Shown here in pieces: positions 17,082 through 29,707 of a stretch of 64,000 nt of DNA. A program made the translations under genes and the position numbers. Within the stretch, counting starts at the first letter, position 1, and each line of letters opens with the position of its first letter. The notes under the pieces are model-generated. The model did not search any database, was not told the DNA's origin, and saw only the letters and a program-made list of their open reading frames with translations. Source of the DNA: Salinicola halophyticus (GTDB lineage: Bacteria > Pseudomonadota > Gammaproteobacteria > Pseudomonadales > Halomonadaceae); assembly GCF_003206695.1 (NCBI RefSeq), contig NZ_PZJN01000006.1:179333-243332 (forward strand), written 5' to 3'.

Positions 17082-19189
17082 TGACTCGTCGAGGGCGTTT
17101 CGCCGCGTGCGTGGCACTACTGACATTGTGGGGGCTGGCGCTCTCTGCCGGGGCGGCACTGGCGCAGACGCAAGCATTGGCGACGCCGACGCTGACGGCG
17201 ATGACGTTTACCGACCGCGGCGCCGGACGTCTGGATGTCGGGCTGAATTTCGTCGGGGGGTTGCCGGAGATTCGCGGTTATCGCACCGACTCCCCGCCGC
17301 GATTGGCGCTGGATCTGCTGCAGGCTCAGAGTGGTCTGTCGCAGTCGACGTTTGCCGTCGGCAGTGGTGGCGTCGATTCCGTGCGAGTGCTGGGCGCGGG
17401 CGGGCGCACACGGCTGGTGTTCGATCTGACCTCGCCCACCGGCTATCGGCTCGAGCAGCGCGACGGCAAGATCGTCGTCCATCTGGGCGATGACGCCGAC
17501 ATCGCCACGGGTACCGTCGGTGAGACGCGCCCGGACGGCGCGGCCAACGGGGGAGCTTCGGCGACGAGCGCTGCCGAACCCGAAGTGACCTCGATCGACT
17601 TCCGTCGGGGCACGAATGGCGGCGGGCAGTTGCAGCTGGCGCTCAATCGCGCCGGCGTGGCGGCCGAAGTCTCAGGCCAGGGGCGTCAGGTGTCGGTCAC
17701 GCTGCCCGGTGTTTCGTTGCCCGACGATCAATATCAGACGCTGGATGTCGGCGATTTCGGTACCGCCGTGCAGCGCATCGTGCCTCGTCGCGGGTCGGAT
17801 GGCATCACCTTCGATATCACCGCCTCCGAGGCGGTGGAACCGCTGGTGACCCAGAATGGACGCCGTTTCACCGTCGAGTTGGCTCCCGCCGGCAGCCTCG
17901 AGCGGCCCGAGACGGAGCAGCGACCCAGTTATAATGGCCACCGCATCTCCCTCGATTTCCAGGACATTCCGGTTCGCGACGTGCTGTCGATCATTGCCGA
18001 GGAGTCCGGGCTCAACGTGGTCGCCAGCGACGGCGTGCAGGGCAACGTGACCCTCAACCTGACCGACGTGCCCTGGGACCAGGCGCTCGATCTGGTGCTG
18101 CGCAACCACGGCCTGTCGTCGCGACGGGAAGGCAACGTGATGATGGTGGCACCGACCGGTGAACTGGCCAGTCTGCAGCGTCAGACGCTGGAGACCCGCG
18201 AGCAGTCGCAACAGCTGGCCCCGCTGACCACCGAGTTTCTGCAGATCCGTTACGCCAAGGCCGATACGCTGGCGGCCTTGCTGCAAGGCGGCGAGGGCGC
18301 CGGGATGATGTCCGAGCGTGGTCGCGTCAGCGTCGACCCGCGCACCAATACGCTGATTCTGCAGGACACCCGTGACCAGCTCGACGCCATCCGCCGGACC
18401 GTCGATCACCTCGACGTGCCGGTGCGTCAGGTCCAGATCGAAGCCCGAATCGTGATCGCGAGAGACAGCGCGACCCGCGAGCTCGGCGTCAACTGGGGGT
18501 TGTCAGGCAATGGCGGGCGCCACTTCGATCTCGGTGGCGCGGCCGATGGCAATGCCTCGACGGTGCCCACGACGTCGGACGATCCGGCCTCCTATGGCGG
18601 CGGGCTGGCGGTCGATCTGGGCAATGCGACCAATCCCGCCAGTGCGTTCAGCTTCGGCTATCTTTCCGGCGACGTGTTGATCGACCTGGAGCTTCGGGCG
18701 CTGGAGAGCGAGGGCAAGAGCCAGACGATCTCCCAGCCCAAGGTAATCACCGCCAATCAGCGCACCGCGGTGATCAAGCAGGGCCAGGAGGTGCCGTATC
18801 AGGAGGCGTCGTCCAGCGGGGCGACCACCACCGAGTTCAAGGAGGCGGTACTGTCGCTGGAGGTGACGCCGCAGATCACGCCGGACGACCGCATCATCAT
18901 GGATCTGCGGGTCAATAACGATGATATTTCCGATACGCGTTACGATGGCGCGCCGGCCATCGACACCAACGAGATCCAGACTCAGGTGCTGGTCAACAAC
19001 GGTGAGACCGTGGTGCTGGGCGGCATTCTGACCTCCGAGCAGTTGCGTACGCTGTTCAAGACGCCGTTCCTGGGTGACATCCCGGTGCTCGGCAATCTGT
19101 TCCGCTATACCCAGGAAAGCAACGAGAAGGTAGAATTGCTGGTATTCATTACGCCCAAGATCATCGAGGACGGACTGGCCATTCGCTGA
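17078..19189 (+). CDS. pilQ: PilQ, type IV pilus secretin
   Basis: A 703-residue outer-membrane secretin through which the pilus fibre exits. It has a signal peptide (cleavage near GAALAQ, about residue 28), two AMIN peptidoglycan-binding domains (about 40-150 and 168-270), an STN/N0 domain ([20 protein letters not shown], near 285), an N1 domain and a C-terminal secretin channel including [12 protein letters not shown] and the secretin signature [10 protein letters not shown]. The start overlaps the pilP stop; a second ATG 3 bp on is equally possible. The stop overlaps the aroK start (TGATG). Confidence 0.95.
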   Translation: MMTRRGRFAACVALLTLWGLALSAGAALAQTQALATPTLTAMTFTDRGAGRLDVGLNFVGGLPEIRGYRTDSPPRLALDLLQAQSGLSQSTFAVGSGGVDSVRVLGAGGRTRLVFDLTSPTGYRLEQRDGKIVVHLGDDADIATGTVGETRPDGAANGGASATSAAEPEVTSIDFRRGTNGGGQLQLALNRAGVAAEVSGQGRQVSVTLPGVSLPDDQYQTLDVGDFGTAVQRIVPRRGSDGITFDITASEAVEPLVTQNGRRFTVELAPAGSLERPETEQRPSYNGHRISLDFQDIPVRDVLSIIAEESGLNVVASDGVQGNVTLNLTDVPWDQALDLVLRNHGLSSRREGNVMMVAPTGELASLQRQTLETREQSQQLAPLTTEFLQIRYAKADTLAALLQGGEGAGMMSERGRVSVDPRTNTLILQDTRDQLDAIRRTVDHLDVPVRQVQIEARIVIARDSATRELGVNWGLSGNGGRHFDLGGAADGNASTVPTTSDDPASYGGGLAVDLGNATNPASAFSFGYLSGDVLIDLELRALESEGKSQTISQPKVITANQRTAVIKQGQEVPYQEASSSGATTTEFKEAVLSLEVTPQITPDDRIIMDLRVNNDDISDTRYDGAPAIDTNEIQTQVLVNNGETVVLGGILTSEQLRTLFKTPFLGDIPVLGNLFRYTQESNEKVELLVFITPKIIEDGLAIR

Positions 19190-19749
19190 TGCGGTCGCTT
19201 CCCAATCTTTTCCTGGTCGGCCCCATGGGGGCCGGCAAGAGTACAATCGGCCGCCTCCTGGCGGCCGAATTGCAGCGCGAATTCCTCGATAGCGACCATC
19301 AGATTGAAGGCCGCTGCGGGGCGAATATCCCGTGGATTTTCGATGTCGAGGGCGAGCAGGGCTTTCGCGATCGCGAGACCGCGATGATCGACGAGATCAG
19401 CCAGCGCAGCGAGATCGTCCTGGCGACGGGTGGCGGTGCGATCATGCGCGAGGTCAACCGTCAGCTGCTGCGCGAGCGGGGCACGGTGATCTATCTGGCC
19501 ACGACCGTCGAGCAGCAGATTCGGCGCACCTCGCGGGATCGCAACCGGCCGTTGCTGCAGACCGCCAATCCCGAGCAGGTATTGCGCGATCTGTTCGCGA
19601 TCCGCGATCCGCTCTATCGTGCCACCGCCGATATCATCGTACGTACCGATCGGCGAGGACCCCGCAGCGTGGTGGGGGATATCCTGCGCCGGGTCTCGCG
19701 GCTGGCGGAACCGCTTGGCGCTTCGGTCTCGCTTTCGCAACACAGGTAA
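19189..19749 (+). CDS. aroK: Shikimate kinase
   Basis: A 186-residue P-loop kinase phosphorylating shikimate at the 3-hydroxyl in aromatic amino-acid synthesis. It shows Walker [10 protein letters not shown] (about residues 11-19), the shikimate-binding DSDHQIE and FRDRE segments, the [10 protein letters not shown] loop and the RNRPLLQ lid. The ATG shares one base with the pilQ stop codon, so it is probably translationally coupled to the pilus operon. Followed 29 bp later by aroB, the usual partnership. Confidence 0.95.
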   Translation: MRSLPNLFLVGPMGAGKSTIGRLLAAELQREFLDSDHQIEGRCGANIPWIFDVEGEQGFRDRETAMIDEISQRSEIVLATGGGAIMREVNRQLLRERGTVIYLATTVEQQIRRTSRDRNRPLLQTANPEQVLRDLFAIRDPLYRATADIIVRTDRRGPRSVVGDILRRVSRLAEPLGASVSLSQHR

Positions 19750-19778
19750 TGTCTCTCTCATATCGAAGGTAACGTCTC

Positions 19779-20927
19779 ATGTCGTCAGTCTCGTCGCTTC
19801 CCGTGGAATCGCTGAACGTCTCGCTGGGCGAGCGTAGCTATCCGATCCATGTCGGTGCGGGGCTGCTGACGAGCCGAGAGCACCTGCTGCCTTACCTGGC
19901 CGGACGTCAGGTCATGATCGTGACCAACGAGGTGATCGCGCCGCACTATCTTCATGCGCTCAAAGAAACGCTAGCGGGCGCCCTCGATGCGCCCAAGGAA
20001 GAGACGCTTACCGGCGCCGAGCTGGAAATCCGGGAAGTCATCCTGCCCGACGGCGAGGCGACCAAGACGTTGTCCTCGGTCGAGAGGATCTGGGATGCGC
20101 TGCTGGCCGCCGGGTTCAATCGTCGCTGCACGCTGATCGCGCTCGGCGGCGGGGTCATCGGTGACATGACCGGCTACGCGGCCGCGAGCTACCAGCGCGG
20201 CGTCGCTTTCATTCAGATTCCCACCACGCTGCTGGCCCAGGTCGACTCTTCCGTGGGCGGCAAGACCGGGGTCAACCATCCGCGCGGCAAGAACATGATC
20301 GGCGCGTTCTGGCAGCCGCGGGCAGTGCTGGTCGATACCGACACGCTGACCACGTTGCCGCCCCGCGAGCTTTCCGCCGGGCTGGCGGAAGTGATCAAGT
20401 ACGGCCTGATCTGGGATCTGGAATTTCTTGCCTGGCTGGAGGCCAATCTCGGCGCGCTGCGTGGCATCGAGGAAGGCGCGATCCGTTATGCCATCCGTCG
20501 TAGCTGCGAGATCAAGGCCGAGGTGGTGGCCGAGGATGAGACCGAGCAGGGCGTGCGAGCGCTGCTCAATCTGGGCCACACCTTCGGGCATGCGATCGAG
20601 GCGCACCAGGGCTACGGCAACTGGCTCCACGGCGAGGCGGTGAGCGCCGGCATGATGATGGCGGCTCGGCTATCCGCCCAGCGCGGCTGGCTGAACGAGG
20701 CTGATGTCGAACGTGTCGCTGCGATTCTTTGCGCGGCGGACCTTCCGGTGACGGCACCGGCCAGCATGCAAGCCGAGGATTTTCTCTCTCGAATGCGGCT
20801 CGACAAGAAGAATGTCGACAGTCGCCTGCGTTTGATCCTGCTCGAGACGTTGGGGCGGGCCTGCATTCGAGACGATACCGACCCCGAGCAGCTCGAGCGT
20901 CTGCTGACGGATTTCCCCCGAACCTGA
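19779..20927 (+). CDS. aroB: 3-dehydroquinate synthase
   Basis: A 382-residue NAD- and zinc-dependent cyclase converting DAHP to 3-dehydroquinate, the second shikimate step. Diagnostic stretches include [40 protein letters not shown], and the metal-ligand segments [21 protein letters not shown] and HGEAVSAGM. Slightly longer than E. coli AroB (362) because of an internal insertion around residues 60-80. The ATG at 19779 follows an AAGGTAACGTCTC leader. In related genomes damX usually follows; it is absent here. Confidence 0.95.
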   Translation: MSSVSSLPVESLNVSLGERSYPIHVGAGLLTSREHLLPYLAGRQVMIVTNEVIAPHYLHALKETLAGALDAPKEETLTGAELEIREVILPDGEATKTLSSVERIWDALLAAGFNRRCTLIALGGGVIGDMTGYAAASYQRGVAFIQIPTTLLAQVDSSVGGKTGVNHPRGKNMIGAFWQPRAVLVDTDTLTTLPPRELSAGLAEVIKYGLIWDLEFLAWLEANLGALRGIEEGAIRYAIRRSCEIKAEVVAEDETEQGVRALLNLGHTFGHAIEAHQGYGNWLHGEAVSAGMMMAARLSAQRGWLNEADVERVAAILCAADLPVTAPASMQAEDFLSRMRLDKKNVDSRLRLILLETLGRACIRDDTDPEQLERLLTDFPRT

Positions 20928-21612
20928 TTTCTGATCGGGCCTCGTCTCCCTTTCCCGGGATACCGCCTCTAGCCCACACGATTCCGGCCGCTGTCGCCGG
21001 CTGTCTTCTCCGGCGGCGTCAGTTGCCGGCGGCTCTCTTTCGTCGTGGCTCGCCTCTCCTTCATTCTGGCCAGCCTGTTTCGCAGCGACTTGGCTTGATC
21101 GCCGCCACCGACCCGGGCGATCACGTCCGGTTCGCAGGTCCAGAAGCTTGTCGCGTTCTGAGGCATCCGGCATCGACGATCTTGCTGAAGGGTTCGTTTG
21201 AGGGAACGTTATCCCTATAATTGGTATGCTCCATGCCGTATCGGTATGGCCTCCGGGCGTCGATTTCAGCATGATCCAGCGATGGCGGCAGTTGATAAGA
21301 CTTTCGTCTAAATAAGGCTCTAAGCCTTTGTGTTAGCAGCGTATTTTTATAAATTTAAAGCTAAGTCTCGGATTTTCAATGCGTTTGTGGGTTGCTCGGT
21401 GGGGCATCGGATTGCGCTGGGGCAGGTAACTGGCTATTCTGACCGGCCTTTTGGCGACCGTCAGCGGTAAGATTTGGGTGCGCTGAGACGCAAAATAATC
21501 CGCTCGTTCAACGTTGAATGCGGCTATAAAAATTACAAAACATGTAATTATCTCTTTTTACTAGACCGGATACAAGACCCTGTATTCTGACACTGCTTTG
21601 TGAGGCACGCCC
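20928..21612. other. 685-bp region between aroB and gltB (no gene; long leader)
   Basis: No gene I can support. The first 300 bp are GC-rich; the last 330 bp (about 21280-21612) are clearly AT-richer than the surroundings. Open frames crossing it (such as 20729-21220 plus and 20670-21272 minus) overlap aroB and have no family resemblance. It holds the gltB regulatory region: a palindrome at 21507-21518, TATAAAAAT near 21525 and an inverted repeat at 21532-21548. No SPOR-domain (DamX-like) sequence is visible in any frame. Confidence 0.6.
21507..21548 (+). promoter_or_regulatory. Candidate gltB operator/promoter
   Basis: A perfect 12-bp palindrome TTCAACGTTGAA (21507-21518), a -10-like TATAAAAAT starting at 21525, and an inverted repeat ATTACA-N5-TGTAAT (21532-21548) lie within 42 bp, about 65-105 bp before the gltB start. 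The symmetry suggests two regulator sites flanking a promoter; the regulator cannot be named from sequence. Confidence 0.45.
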
Positions 21613-24600
21613 ATGATGAGAGGTCTTCACCAGCCTGGCGAATTCCGCGACAACTGCGGATTCGGCCTGATTGCTCATATGGAAGGGCAGGCCAGTCATG
21701 ATCTGCTCAAGACGGCGATCGAGTCCCTGACCTGCATGACCCATCGCGGCGGTATCGCGGCGGATGGCAAGACCGGTGACGGCTGCGGTCTGCTGCTCAA
21801 GATGCCGATGGGCTTCATGCGAGCGCTGGCCGAGGATCAGCTCGGCGTGACGCTGGGCGAGCGCTTCGCGGTTGGCATGGTGTTCTTCCCCGACGACGAC
21901 GCCCGCGAACAGCGCGCTCGGGAAACGCTGGAAGGCGAGCTGGCCGAACGCGGTCTGAGCGTCAAGGGCTGGCGCGACGTGCCCACGGACCCGAGTGTCT
22001 GCGGGCCGATGGCGCTCGAGTGCCTGCCACGCATTCGTCAGGTGTTCGTCGAAGGGGATAGGTCCCAGTCCGACGCCGCTTTCAATGTCGAGCTGTTCAT
22101 GGCTCGTCGTCTTGCCGAGCAGAAGCTCAGCCGGGAAGAAGAGTTCTACGTCTGTTCGCTGTCGTCCAAGGTGGTTTCCTACAAGGGCCTGATGATGCCC
22201 GCGGACCTGCCTACCTTCTATCAGGATCTGGGCGACGAGCGTCTCGAGACCGCCGTCTGCGTCTTCCATCAGCGTTTCTCGACCAACACGGCGCCGCGCT
22301 GGCCGCTGGCGCAGCCGTTTCGCTTCATGGCGCACAACGGCGAGATCAATACCATCGAGGCCAACCGCAGCTGGGCCAATGCGCGCAAGGCCAACTTCGT
22401 CAACGAGCTGTTGCCGGATATCGAAGGTCTCGACGAGATCGTCAACACCACCGGCTCCGATTCCTCGAGCATGGACAATATGCTCGAAGTGCTGCTGACC
22501 GGTGGCATGGATCTCTACAACGCGGTGCGGATGATGGTGCCGCCGGCGTGGCAGAACGTCGAGACCATGGACGGCGATCTGCGCGCCTTCTATGAATACA
22601 ACTCCATGCACATGGAAGCGTGGGACGGCCCCGCCGGCATCGTGATGACCGACGGCCGTCACGCCGTGTGCATGCTCGATCGTAACGGCCTGCGCCCGGC
22701 GCGCTGGGTGATTACCGATAACGGCTACATCACGCTCTCTTCCGAGATCGGGGTGTGGAACTATCAGCCGGAATCCGTGGTGGCCAAGGGTCGCGTCGGG
22801 CCGGGTCAGATTCTCGCCGTCGATACCCAGACCGGCGAAGTGCTGCACACCGACGACATCGATCAGCGGCTCAAGTCCGCTTATCCCTATCGTCGCTGGC
22901 TCAAGGAGCACGCCCATTATCTGGAGTCGGCGCTGACCGAGCTGGCGCGCTTCCAGCCGTTCGAGACCGACGAACTCAACGTCTATCAGAAGATGTTCTC
23001 GGTGACGTTCGAGGAGCGCGATCAGCTGCTGCGTCCGCTGGCCGAGAGCGGCCAGGAGGCGGTGGGTTCGATGGGCGACGACACGCCGATGGCGGTGCTG
23101 TCGCGCCAGAATCGTCTGCTCACCGATTTCTTCCGCCAGAAATTCGCCCAGGTCACCAATCCGCCGATCGACCCGCTGCGCGAAGCGATCGTGATGTCGC
23201 TAGAGACCTGCTGCGGGGCCGAGCTGAACGTGTTCGAGGCGACGCCCGAACATGCGCACCGCCTGATCCTGACCACCCCGGTGCTGTCGCCGCGCAAGTT
23301 CACCGCGCTGGTGACTCAGGAAGATCCGGCATTCGCCTCGATCACCCTGCCGCTGCAGTACGATCCCGAGACGACCTCGCTGCGTCAGGCGCTGATGGCC
23401 CTTTGTCAGCAGGCCGAACAGGCCGCCCACGACGGCAAGGTGATCCTGGTGCTGTCGGATGCCGAGCTCGAAAAAGGCAAACAGCCGATCCAGGCGCTGC
23501 TGGCCACCGGCGCGGTGCATCATCATCTGGCCAGGCTGGCGCTGCGTCCGCGGGTCAATATCGTGGTCGAGACCGGCTACGCCCGCGACGCGCATCAGAT
23601 GGCGGTGTTCTTCGGCGTCGGCGCCACCGCGGTCTACCCATATCTGGCTTACCAGGTGATGGCGGACATGCACCGTACCGGCGAGCTGGTCGGCAACCCG
23701 GCGGATGCCCGCGAGAACTATCGCAAGGGCATGCAGAAGGGGCTTTACAAGATCCTGTCGAAGATGGGCATTTCGCAGATCTCCTCCTACCGTGGCTCGC
23801 AGCTGTTCGAAGCCGTGGGGCTGGGGTCCGAAGTCATGGAGATGTGCTTCGACGGCATGATGTCGCGTATCGAAGGCACCGGATTCAGCGAGCTGCAAAT
23901 GCAGCAGGAGCTGGCCGCACGCGATGCCTGGATTCCGCGCAAGACCATGCGTCAGGGCGGGCTGGTCAAGTTCGTTCACGGCCACGAATATCACGCCTAC
24001 AATCCCGATGTGGTGATGACGCTGCAGCAGGCGGTCCAGCAGGGCGACTACGCCAAGTGGAAGGCGTTCGCGCGGCTGGTCAACGAGCGCCCGGTGGCCA
24101 CGATCCGCGATCTGCTGAGGCTCAAGCCGGCGGCCGAACCGTTGCCGCTGGACGAGATCGAACCGGTCGAGGATCTGCTGCTGCGTTTCGACAGCGCCGG
24201 GATGTCGCTGGGCGCGCTGTCGCCCGAAGCGCACGAGGCGCTGGCCCAGGCGATGAACGAAACCGGCGGGCGCTCCAACTCCGGCGAGGGCGGCGAAGAT
24301 CCGGCCCGCTACGGCACCATTCGCTCGTCGAAGATCAAGCAGATCGCCTCCGGACGCTTCGGGGTGACGCCGGCGTATCTGGTCAACGCTGAAGTGCTGC
24401 AGATCAAGGTCGCCCAGGGCGCCAAGCCCGGCGAAGGCGGCCAGCTGCCGGGCGGCAAGGTCAACGAGATGATCGCGCGGCTGCGCTATGCCGTGCCCGG
24501 CGTGACGCTGATCTCGCCGCCGCCGCACCACGACATCTATTCGATCGAGGACCTGGCCCAGCTGATCTTCGATCTCAAGCAGGTCAATCCGAGCGCTCAG

Positions 24601-26064
24601 GTCTCGGTCAAGCTGGTCTCCGAGCCGGGTATCGGCACCATTGCCACCGGTGTCGCCAAGGCCTACGCGGATCTGATCACCGTCTCCGGTTACGACGGCG
24701 GCACCGCGGCGAGCCCGATCACCTCGATCCGTCATGCCGGCAGCCCGTGGGAGCTGGGTCTCCCGGAAGTCCATCAGGCGCTGCGCATCAACGGTCTGCG
24801 CGACAAGATCCGGCTGCAGACCGACGGCGGCCTCAAGACCGGTCTCGACGTGGTCAAGGCGGCGATCCTCGGCGCCGAGAGTTTCGGCTTCGGCACCGCG
24901 CCGATGGTGGCGCTGGGCTGCAAGTATCTGAAGATCTGCCACCTCAACAACTGCGCCACCGGCGTCGCCACTCAGCACCAGGAGCTTCGCGACGAGCATT
25001 TCCGCGGCACGGTGGACATGGTCAAGCACTACTTCCGCTTCATCGCCGAAGAAGTGCGTGAGCTGATGGCGCTGCTCGGCGTGCGCCAGTTGACCGACCT
25101 GATCGGGCGTACCGATCTGCTCGAAGCGCTCGAAGGTGAAACGCCCGCGCAGCGCAAGCTCGACCTGAGCCCGCTGCTGGCCAACGACTTCGTGCCCAAG
25201 GACGCGCCGCAGTTCTGTCAGGTCAGCCGCAACGTGCCGCACGATCCGGGCGCCAAGAACCAGGAAGTGTTCGACGCACTGCTGCCGGCGATCGAGTCGA
25301 AGTCCGGCGGCGAGTTCTCGTTCAAGATCACCAACTGCGATCGTTCGGTAGCCGCAAGGGTCTCCGGCGAGATCGCCAAACGCTACGGCGAGGCGGGGCT
25401 CGAGGATGCGCCGATCACGGCGCGCTTCACCGGCGTTGCGGGCCAGAGCTTCGGGGTGTGGAACGCGCGCGGGCTCAATTTGTATCTGGAAGGCGATGCC
25501 AACGACTACGTCGGCAAGGGCATGAACGGTGGCAAGGTGGTGATCGTGCCGCCCAAGGCCAGCCGCTTCCTGAGCCACGAGACCGCGATCATCGGCAACA
25601 CCTGCCTGTATGGCGCCACCGACGGCAAGCTGTTCGCCGCGGGGATGGCCGGCGAGCGCTTCGGCGTGCGCAACTCCGGCACCCACGCGGTGATCGAAGG
25701 CGCCGGGGACCACTGCTGCGAATACATGACCGGCGGGCTGGTCTGCGTGCTCGGCAAGACCGGGATCAACTTCGGTGCGGGCATGACCGGCGGCTTCGCC
25801 TACGTGCTCGACGAGGATCGGGGTTTCGTCGATCGCTACAACCATGAACTGGTCGAGATCCACCGGATCAATACCGAATCGATGGAAGCCTATCGCCGTC
25901 ACCTGCGCGAGGTGATCACCGAGTATGTGGAAGAGACCGATTCGCCACGCGGGCATGCGATTCTCGAGGATTTCTCCGACTTCATCCGCCATTTCTGGCT
26001 GGTGAAGCCCAAGGCCGCAAGTCTCAACGGTTTGCTGGCCCAATCCAGGCGACAGCCTGAATGA
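21613..26064 (+). CDS. gltB: Glutamate synthase (NADPH), large subunit
   Basis: A 1483-residue ferredoxin-like-class GOGAT alpha subunit transferring the glutamine amide to 2-oxoglutarate. A short propeptide precedes the class II amidotransferase nucleophile Cys15 ([10 protein letters not shown]); the central domain, FMN-binding synthase domain ([29 protein letters not shown]) and 3Fe-4S cysteines ([16 protein letters not shown]) follow, then the C-terminal GXGXG beta-helix domain. Two Met codons start the frame (21613, 21616). gltD follows after 76 bp; together they assimilate ammonia and supply glutamate, also a compatible solute in halophiles. Confidence 0.97.
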   Translation: MMRGLHQPGEFRDNCGFGLIAHMEGQASHDLLKTAIESLTCMTHRGGIAADGKTGDGCGLLLKMPMGFMRALAEDQLGVTLGERFAVGMVFFPDDDAREQRARETLEGELAERGLSVKGWRDVPTDPSVCGPMALECLPRIRQVFVEGDRSQSDAAFNVELFMARRLAEQKLSREEEFYVCSLSSKVVSYKGLMMPADLPTFYQDLGDERLETAVCVFHQRFSTNTAPRWPLAQPFRFMAHNGEINTIEANRSWANARKANFVNELLPDIEGLDEIVNTTGSDSSSMDNMLEVLLTGGMDLYNAVRMMVPPAWQNVETMDGDLRAFYEYNSMHMEAWDGPAGIVMTDGRHAVCMLDRNGLRPARWVITDNGYITLSSEIGVWNYQPESVVAKGRVGPGQILAVDTQTGEVLHTDDIDQRLKSAYPYRRWLKEHAHYLESALTELARFQPFETDELNVYQKMFSVTFEERDQLLRPLAESGQEAVGSMGDDTPMAVLSRQNRLLTDFFRQKFAQVTNPPIDPLREAIVMSLETCCGAELNVFEATPEHAHRLILTTPVLSPRKFTALVTQEDPAFASITLPLQYDPETTSLRQALMALCQQAEQAAHDGKVILVLSDAELEKGKQPIQALLATGAVHHHLARLALRPRVNIVVETGYARDAHQMAVFFGVGATAVYPYLAYQVMADMHRTGELVGNPADARENYRKGMQKGLYKILSKMGISQISSYRGSQLFEAVGLGSEVMEMCFDGMMSRIEGTGFSELQMQQELAARDAWIPRKTMRQGGLVKFVHGHEYHAYNPDVVMTLQQAVQQGDYAKWKAFARLVNERPVATIRDLLRLKPAAEPLPLDEIEPVEDLLLRFDSAGMSLGALSPEAHEALAQAMNETGGRSNSGEGGEDPARYGTIRSSKIKQIASGRFGVTPAYLVNAEVLQIKVAQGAKPGEGGQLPGGKVNEMIARLRYAVPGVTLISPPPHHDIYSIEDLAQLIFDLKQVNPSAQVSVKLVSEPGIGTIATGVAKAYADLITVSGYDGGTAASPITSIRHAGSPWELGLPEVHQALRINGLRDKIRLQTDGGLKTGLDVVKAAILGAESFGFGTAPMVALGCKYLKICHLNNCATGVATQHQELRDEHFRGTVDMVKHYFRFIAEEVRELMALLGVRQLTDLIGRTDLLEALEGETPAQRKLDLSPLLANDFVPKDAPQFCQVSRNVPHDPGAKNQEVFDALLPAIESKSGGEFSFKITNCDRSVAARVSGEIAKRYGEAGLEDAPITARFTGVAGQSFGVWNARGLNLYLEGDANDYVGKGMNGGKVVIVPPKASRFLSHETAIIGNTCLYGATDGKLFAAGMAGERFGVRNSGTHAVIEGAGDHCCEYMTGGLVCVLGKTGINFGAGMTGGFAYVLDEDRGFVDRYNHELVEIHRINTESMEAYRRHLREVITEYVEETDSPRGHAILEDFSDFIRHFWLVKPKAASLNGLLAQSRRQPE

Positions 26065-26137
26065 GGCATGACGGCAACTTGAGTAAGCATAGTGGCAGTC
26101 AGAGTCAGCGAGCGTCGTCGGCCCAGTGAGGAGATAA

Positions 26138-27571
<1,434 letters not shown>

Positions 27572-27652
27572 TCGCCACGCTGTGGGTGAGTGAACCGCTG
27601 TGAGTGAGTGAACGGTTGACTGAACGGTCGCGTAAAATCGGTCGATGGCTGG

Positions 27653-27666
27653 CACGATCGATCGTG
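27653..27666. promoter_or_regulatory. 14-bp perfect palindrome upstream of a small gene
   Basis: CACGATCGATCGTG, a perfect palindrome in the gltD to small-gene gap, 79 bp before the small gene's ATG and just upstream of a -10-like TATATAGAT. It may be an operator; no regulator can be assigned. Confidence 0.3.
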
Positions 27667-27744
27667 ATCAGCGATGGTATATAGATCAGGGAGCCTTTAC
27701 AGTGGCGCGCTCGAATCGAACCGCAATCTTTGGAAGGTCAAACC

Positions 27745-27984
27745 ATGATCAGGCTTGAACGCAACATCCTCGACCAGGCAAACACCCAACTGCGAGCGCT
27801 GGAAGATCATGTGCTGGATCAGGAAGGTGGTGATCAGGCGATCATGATCAGTGGCCAGCTGAAGGCGCTTTTCTCGCTGGCCAAGCTGCACGACAGCGGG
27901 ATGTCGGACGAATGTGCCGGTATGCTCGAGGAGATCGAACGGCGCTCGAATATCCTCACGTCGCGCCTGCCGGAGCGTGGCTGA
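27745..27984 (+). CDS. Small hypothetical helical protein
   Basis: A 79-residue protein beginning MIRLERNILDQANTQLRALE. I do not recognise the family. It is predicted mostly helical, acidic, with no signal or membrane segment; a QLKALFSLAKLHDSGMSD segment lies mid-protein. The ATG at 27745 has GGAAGG 7 nt upstream, which favours it over the TTG at 27730. It stands alone between gltD and a strong terminator at 28081, with its own palindrome-bearing upstream region. The good ribosome site and clean terminator make it likely real. Confidence 0.65.
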   Translation: MIRLERNILDQANTQLRALEDHVLDQEGGDQAIMISGQLKALFSLAKLHDSGMSDECAGMLEEIERRSNILTSRLPERG

Positions 27985-28080
27985 GGCATCTCGGCGACGC
28001 CTGGTGTCTCCGTTGCCCTTTGCTGGTCTCTCGCTCCCGGCGATGATGGCAGCCTTCCGGTCGATGACCGTGAGATAGCG

Positions 28081-28114
28081 AAAAAGCGCCAACGTCGCCG
28101 TTGGCGCTTTTTTA
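28081..28114 (+). terminator. Strong intrinsic terminator
   Basis: AAAAAGCGCCAACG and CGTTGGCGCTTTTTT form a 14-bp perfect stem with TCGC loop followed by a T-run; symmetric A/T tails make it potentially bidirectional. It ends the small hypothetical gene's transcript and insulates the permease gene. Confidence 0.9.
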
Positions 28115-28255
28115 TTGGCCGATTTTTCGATCGGACAGCCATTCGGCGTAACGCTAGAATGCGCGCCGAAACGCCAGCGGCGCCGCGATCATCCCTCGGC
28201 AACGCCGGCTGCCCGTGCCCTCGTTCGGGGCACCTCATTGTGGAGAACGTTACCC

Positions 28256-29563
28256 ATGTCATCCTGGTTTCCCCGTTGGCAACGCGTCGATGCCAGCCAC
28301 GGTGGTCTGGTCGCGCCTGACCAGACGCTGCCGCCAGCGCAAACACTGTTGATGGGCGTTCAGCACGCCGTCGCGATGTTCGGTTCCACCGTGCTGGCGC
28401 CGCTGTTGATGGGGTTCGATCCCAATCTGGCCATCCTGATGTCTGGAATCGGCACGCTGCTGTTCTTTTTGGTCGTCGGCGGCCGCGTGCCCAGCTACCT
28501 GGGTTCGAGTTTCGCCTTCATCGGCGTGGTCATAGCGGCGACTGGCTACGGCGGTGGCGGCGGTAACTCCTCGATCGGGCTGGCGCTGGGCGGCATCATC
28601 GCCTGCGGGGCGATCTACGCGGTCATCGGTCTCATCGTCATGGCTTCGGGCACGCGCTGGATCGAGTTCCTGCTGCCACCGGTGGTGACCGGAGCCATCG
28701 TCATGACCATCGGTCTCAATCTGGCGCCGGTGGCGGTCTCCAGCGTCAAGGGGTCCAATTTCGACGCCGCGATGGCGCTGGTGACTATTCTCTGCATCGG
28801 TCTGGCGGCCGTGCTGACCCGCGGCATGCTGCAGCGGCTGTTGATTCTGGTGGGGCTGGTCGTGGCCTACGCGATCTATGCGCTGGTCACCAACGGCCTG
28901 GGCTGGGGCGCGCCCATCGATTTCTCGATCATCGCCAACGCGGCCTGGTTCGGAATGCCGGCGTTCACCGCCCCCGAGTTCAGCCCTCACGCGATGGTGC
29001 TGATCGCGCCGGTCGCGGTGATTCTGGTGGCGGAAAATCTGGGGCATATCAAGGCAGTGGGCGCGATGACCGGGCGTGATCTCGACCCCTACATCGGCCG
29101 GGCCTTTCTGGGTGACGGGCTGGCGACGATGGTCTCCGGGGCCGCCGGCGGTACCGGCGTGACGACCTATGCCGAAAATATCGGCGTGATGGCGGTGACA
29201 CGGGTCTATTCGACGCTGATCTTCGTCGCGGCCGCTGGCTTCGCCATTCTGCTCGGGTTCTCGCCGCGCTTCGGGGCGCTGATCCAGACGATTCCCGGTC
29301 CGGTGCTGGCCGGCGCCTCGATCGTGGTGTTCGGCCTGATCGCCGTTGCCGGCGCACGCATCTGGATCCAGAACCAAGTCGATTTGGGTGACAACACCAA
29401 CCTGATCGTCGTGGCCGTGACGCTGGTGCTGGGAGCAGGCAACTTCTCGATCGACGTCGGCGGATTCACCCTCGACGGCATCGGAACGGCCACCTTCGGG
29501 GCGATCCTGCTGCATCTCGTTCTGCGCCATGGCGCCAATCTGGGCCGGGGCGTTTCAGACTGA
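28256..29563 (+). CDS. NCS2-family uracil/pyrimidine permease (UraA/RutG type)
   Basis: A 435-residue inner-membrane nucleobase:proton symporter with about 14 membrane segments. The N-terminus LLMGVQHAVAMFGSTVLAP and the substrate/proton site segments ILVAENLGHIKAVG and TTYAENIGVMAVTRVYS closely match UraA, whose two glutamates in these motifs bind uracil and couple protons. The ATG at 28256 has GGAGA upstream; a 47-residue in-frame extension reaching the terminator is discarded. Pyrimidine specificity is favoured over xanthine or purine by the YAENIG motif. Next to chaC and pyrG, with no obvious operon. Confidence 0.88.
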   Translation: MSSWFPRWQRVDASHGGLVAPDQTLPPAQTLLMGVQHAVAMFGSTVLAPLLMGFDPNLAILMSGIGTLLFFLVVGGRVPSYLGSSFAFIGVVIAATGYGGGGGNSSIGLALGGIIACGAIYAVIGLIVMASGTRWIEFLLPPVVTGAIVMTIGLNLAPVAVSSVKGSNFDAAMALVTILCIGLAAVLTRGMLQRLLILVGLVVAYAIYALVTNGLGWGAPIDFSIIANAAWFGMPAFTAPEFSPHAMVLIAPVAVILVAENLGHIKAVGAMTGRDLDPYIGRAFLGDGLATMVSGAAGGTGVTTYAENIGVMAVTRVYSTLIFVAAAGFAILLGFSPRFGALIQTIPGPVLAGASIVVFGLIAVAGARIWIQNQVDLGDNTNLIVVAVTLVLGAGNFSIDVGGFTLDGIGTATFGAILLHLVLRHGANLGRGVSD

Positions 29564-29659
29564 AGTCTAACTCGCGCTTCGCTTTGCGCGTCGTGGGCGT
29601 TAGGCTGTAGCGACGGTATCGGCCGCGTCGATGCCGCTACCGTCGCATCCTCGAATCCC

Positions 29660-29697
29660 AGCGTCAGCGTCCCTGAATAGCGTCAGCGTCCCTGAAT
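29660..29697. repeat. Perfect 19-bp tandem duplication before the ChaC gene
   Basis: AGCGTCAGCGTCCCTGAAT occurs twice with no spacer (29660-29678, 29679-29697), ending 10 bp before the ChaC-gene ATG. The unit itself starts with a doubled AGCGTC. It occupies the position where the ribosome site should be. Confidence 0.9.
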
Positions 29698-29707
29698 AGA
29701 GCCCCCA

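Noticed and set aside
20729-21220. 163-residue ORF spanning the aroB 3' end and the gap
   Set aside because: Over a third lies inside aroB out of frame; no homology pattern or ribosome site.
21390-21420. Sigma-54 promoter for gltB (GGGGCATCGGATTGC)
   Set aside because: GG and GC are 10 bp apart, but the -24 element disagrees with TGGCAC at several positions.
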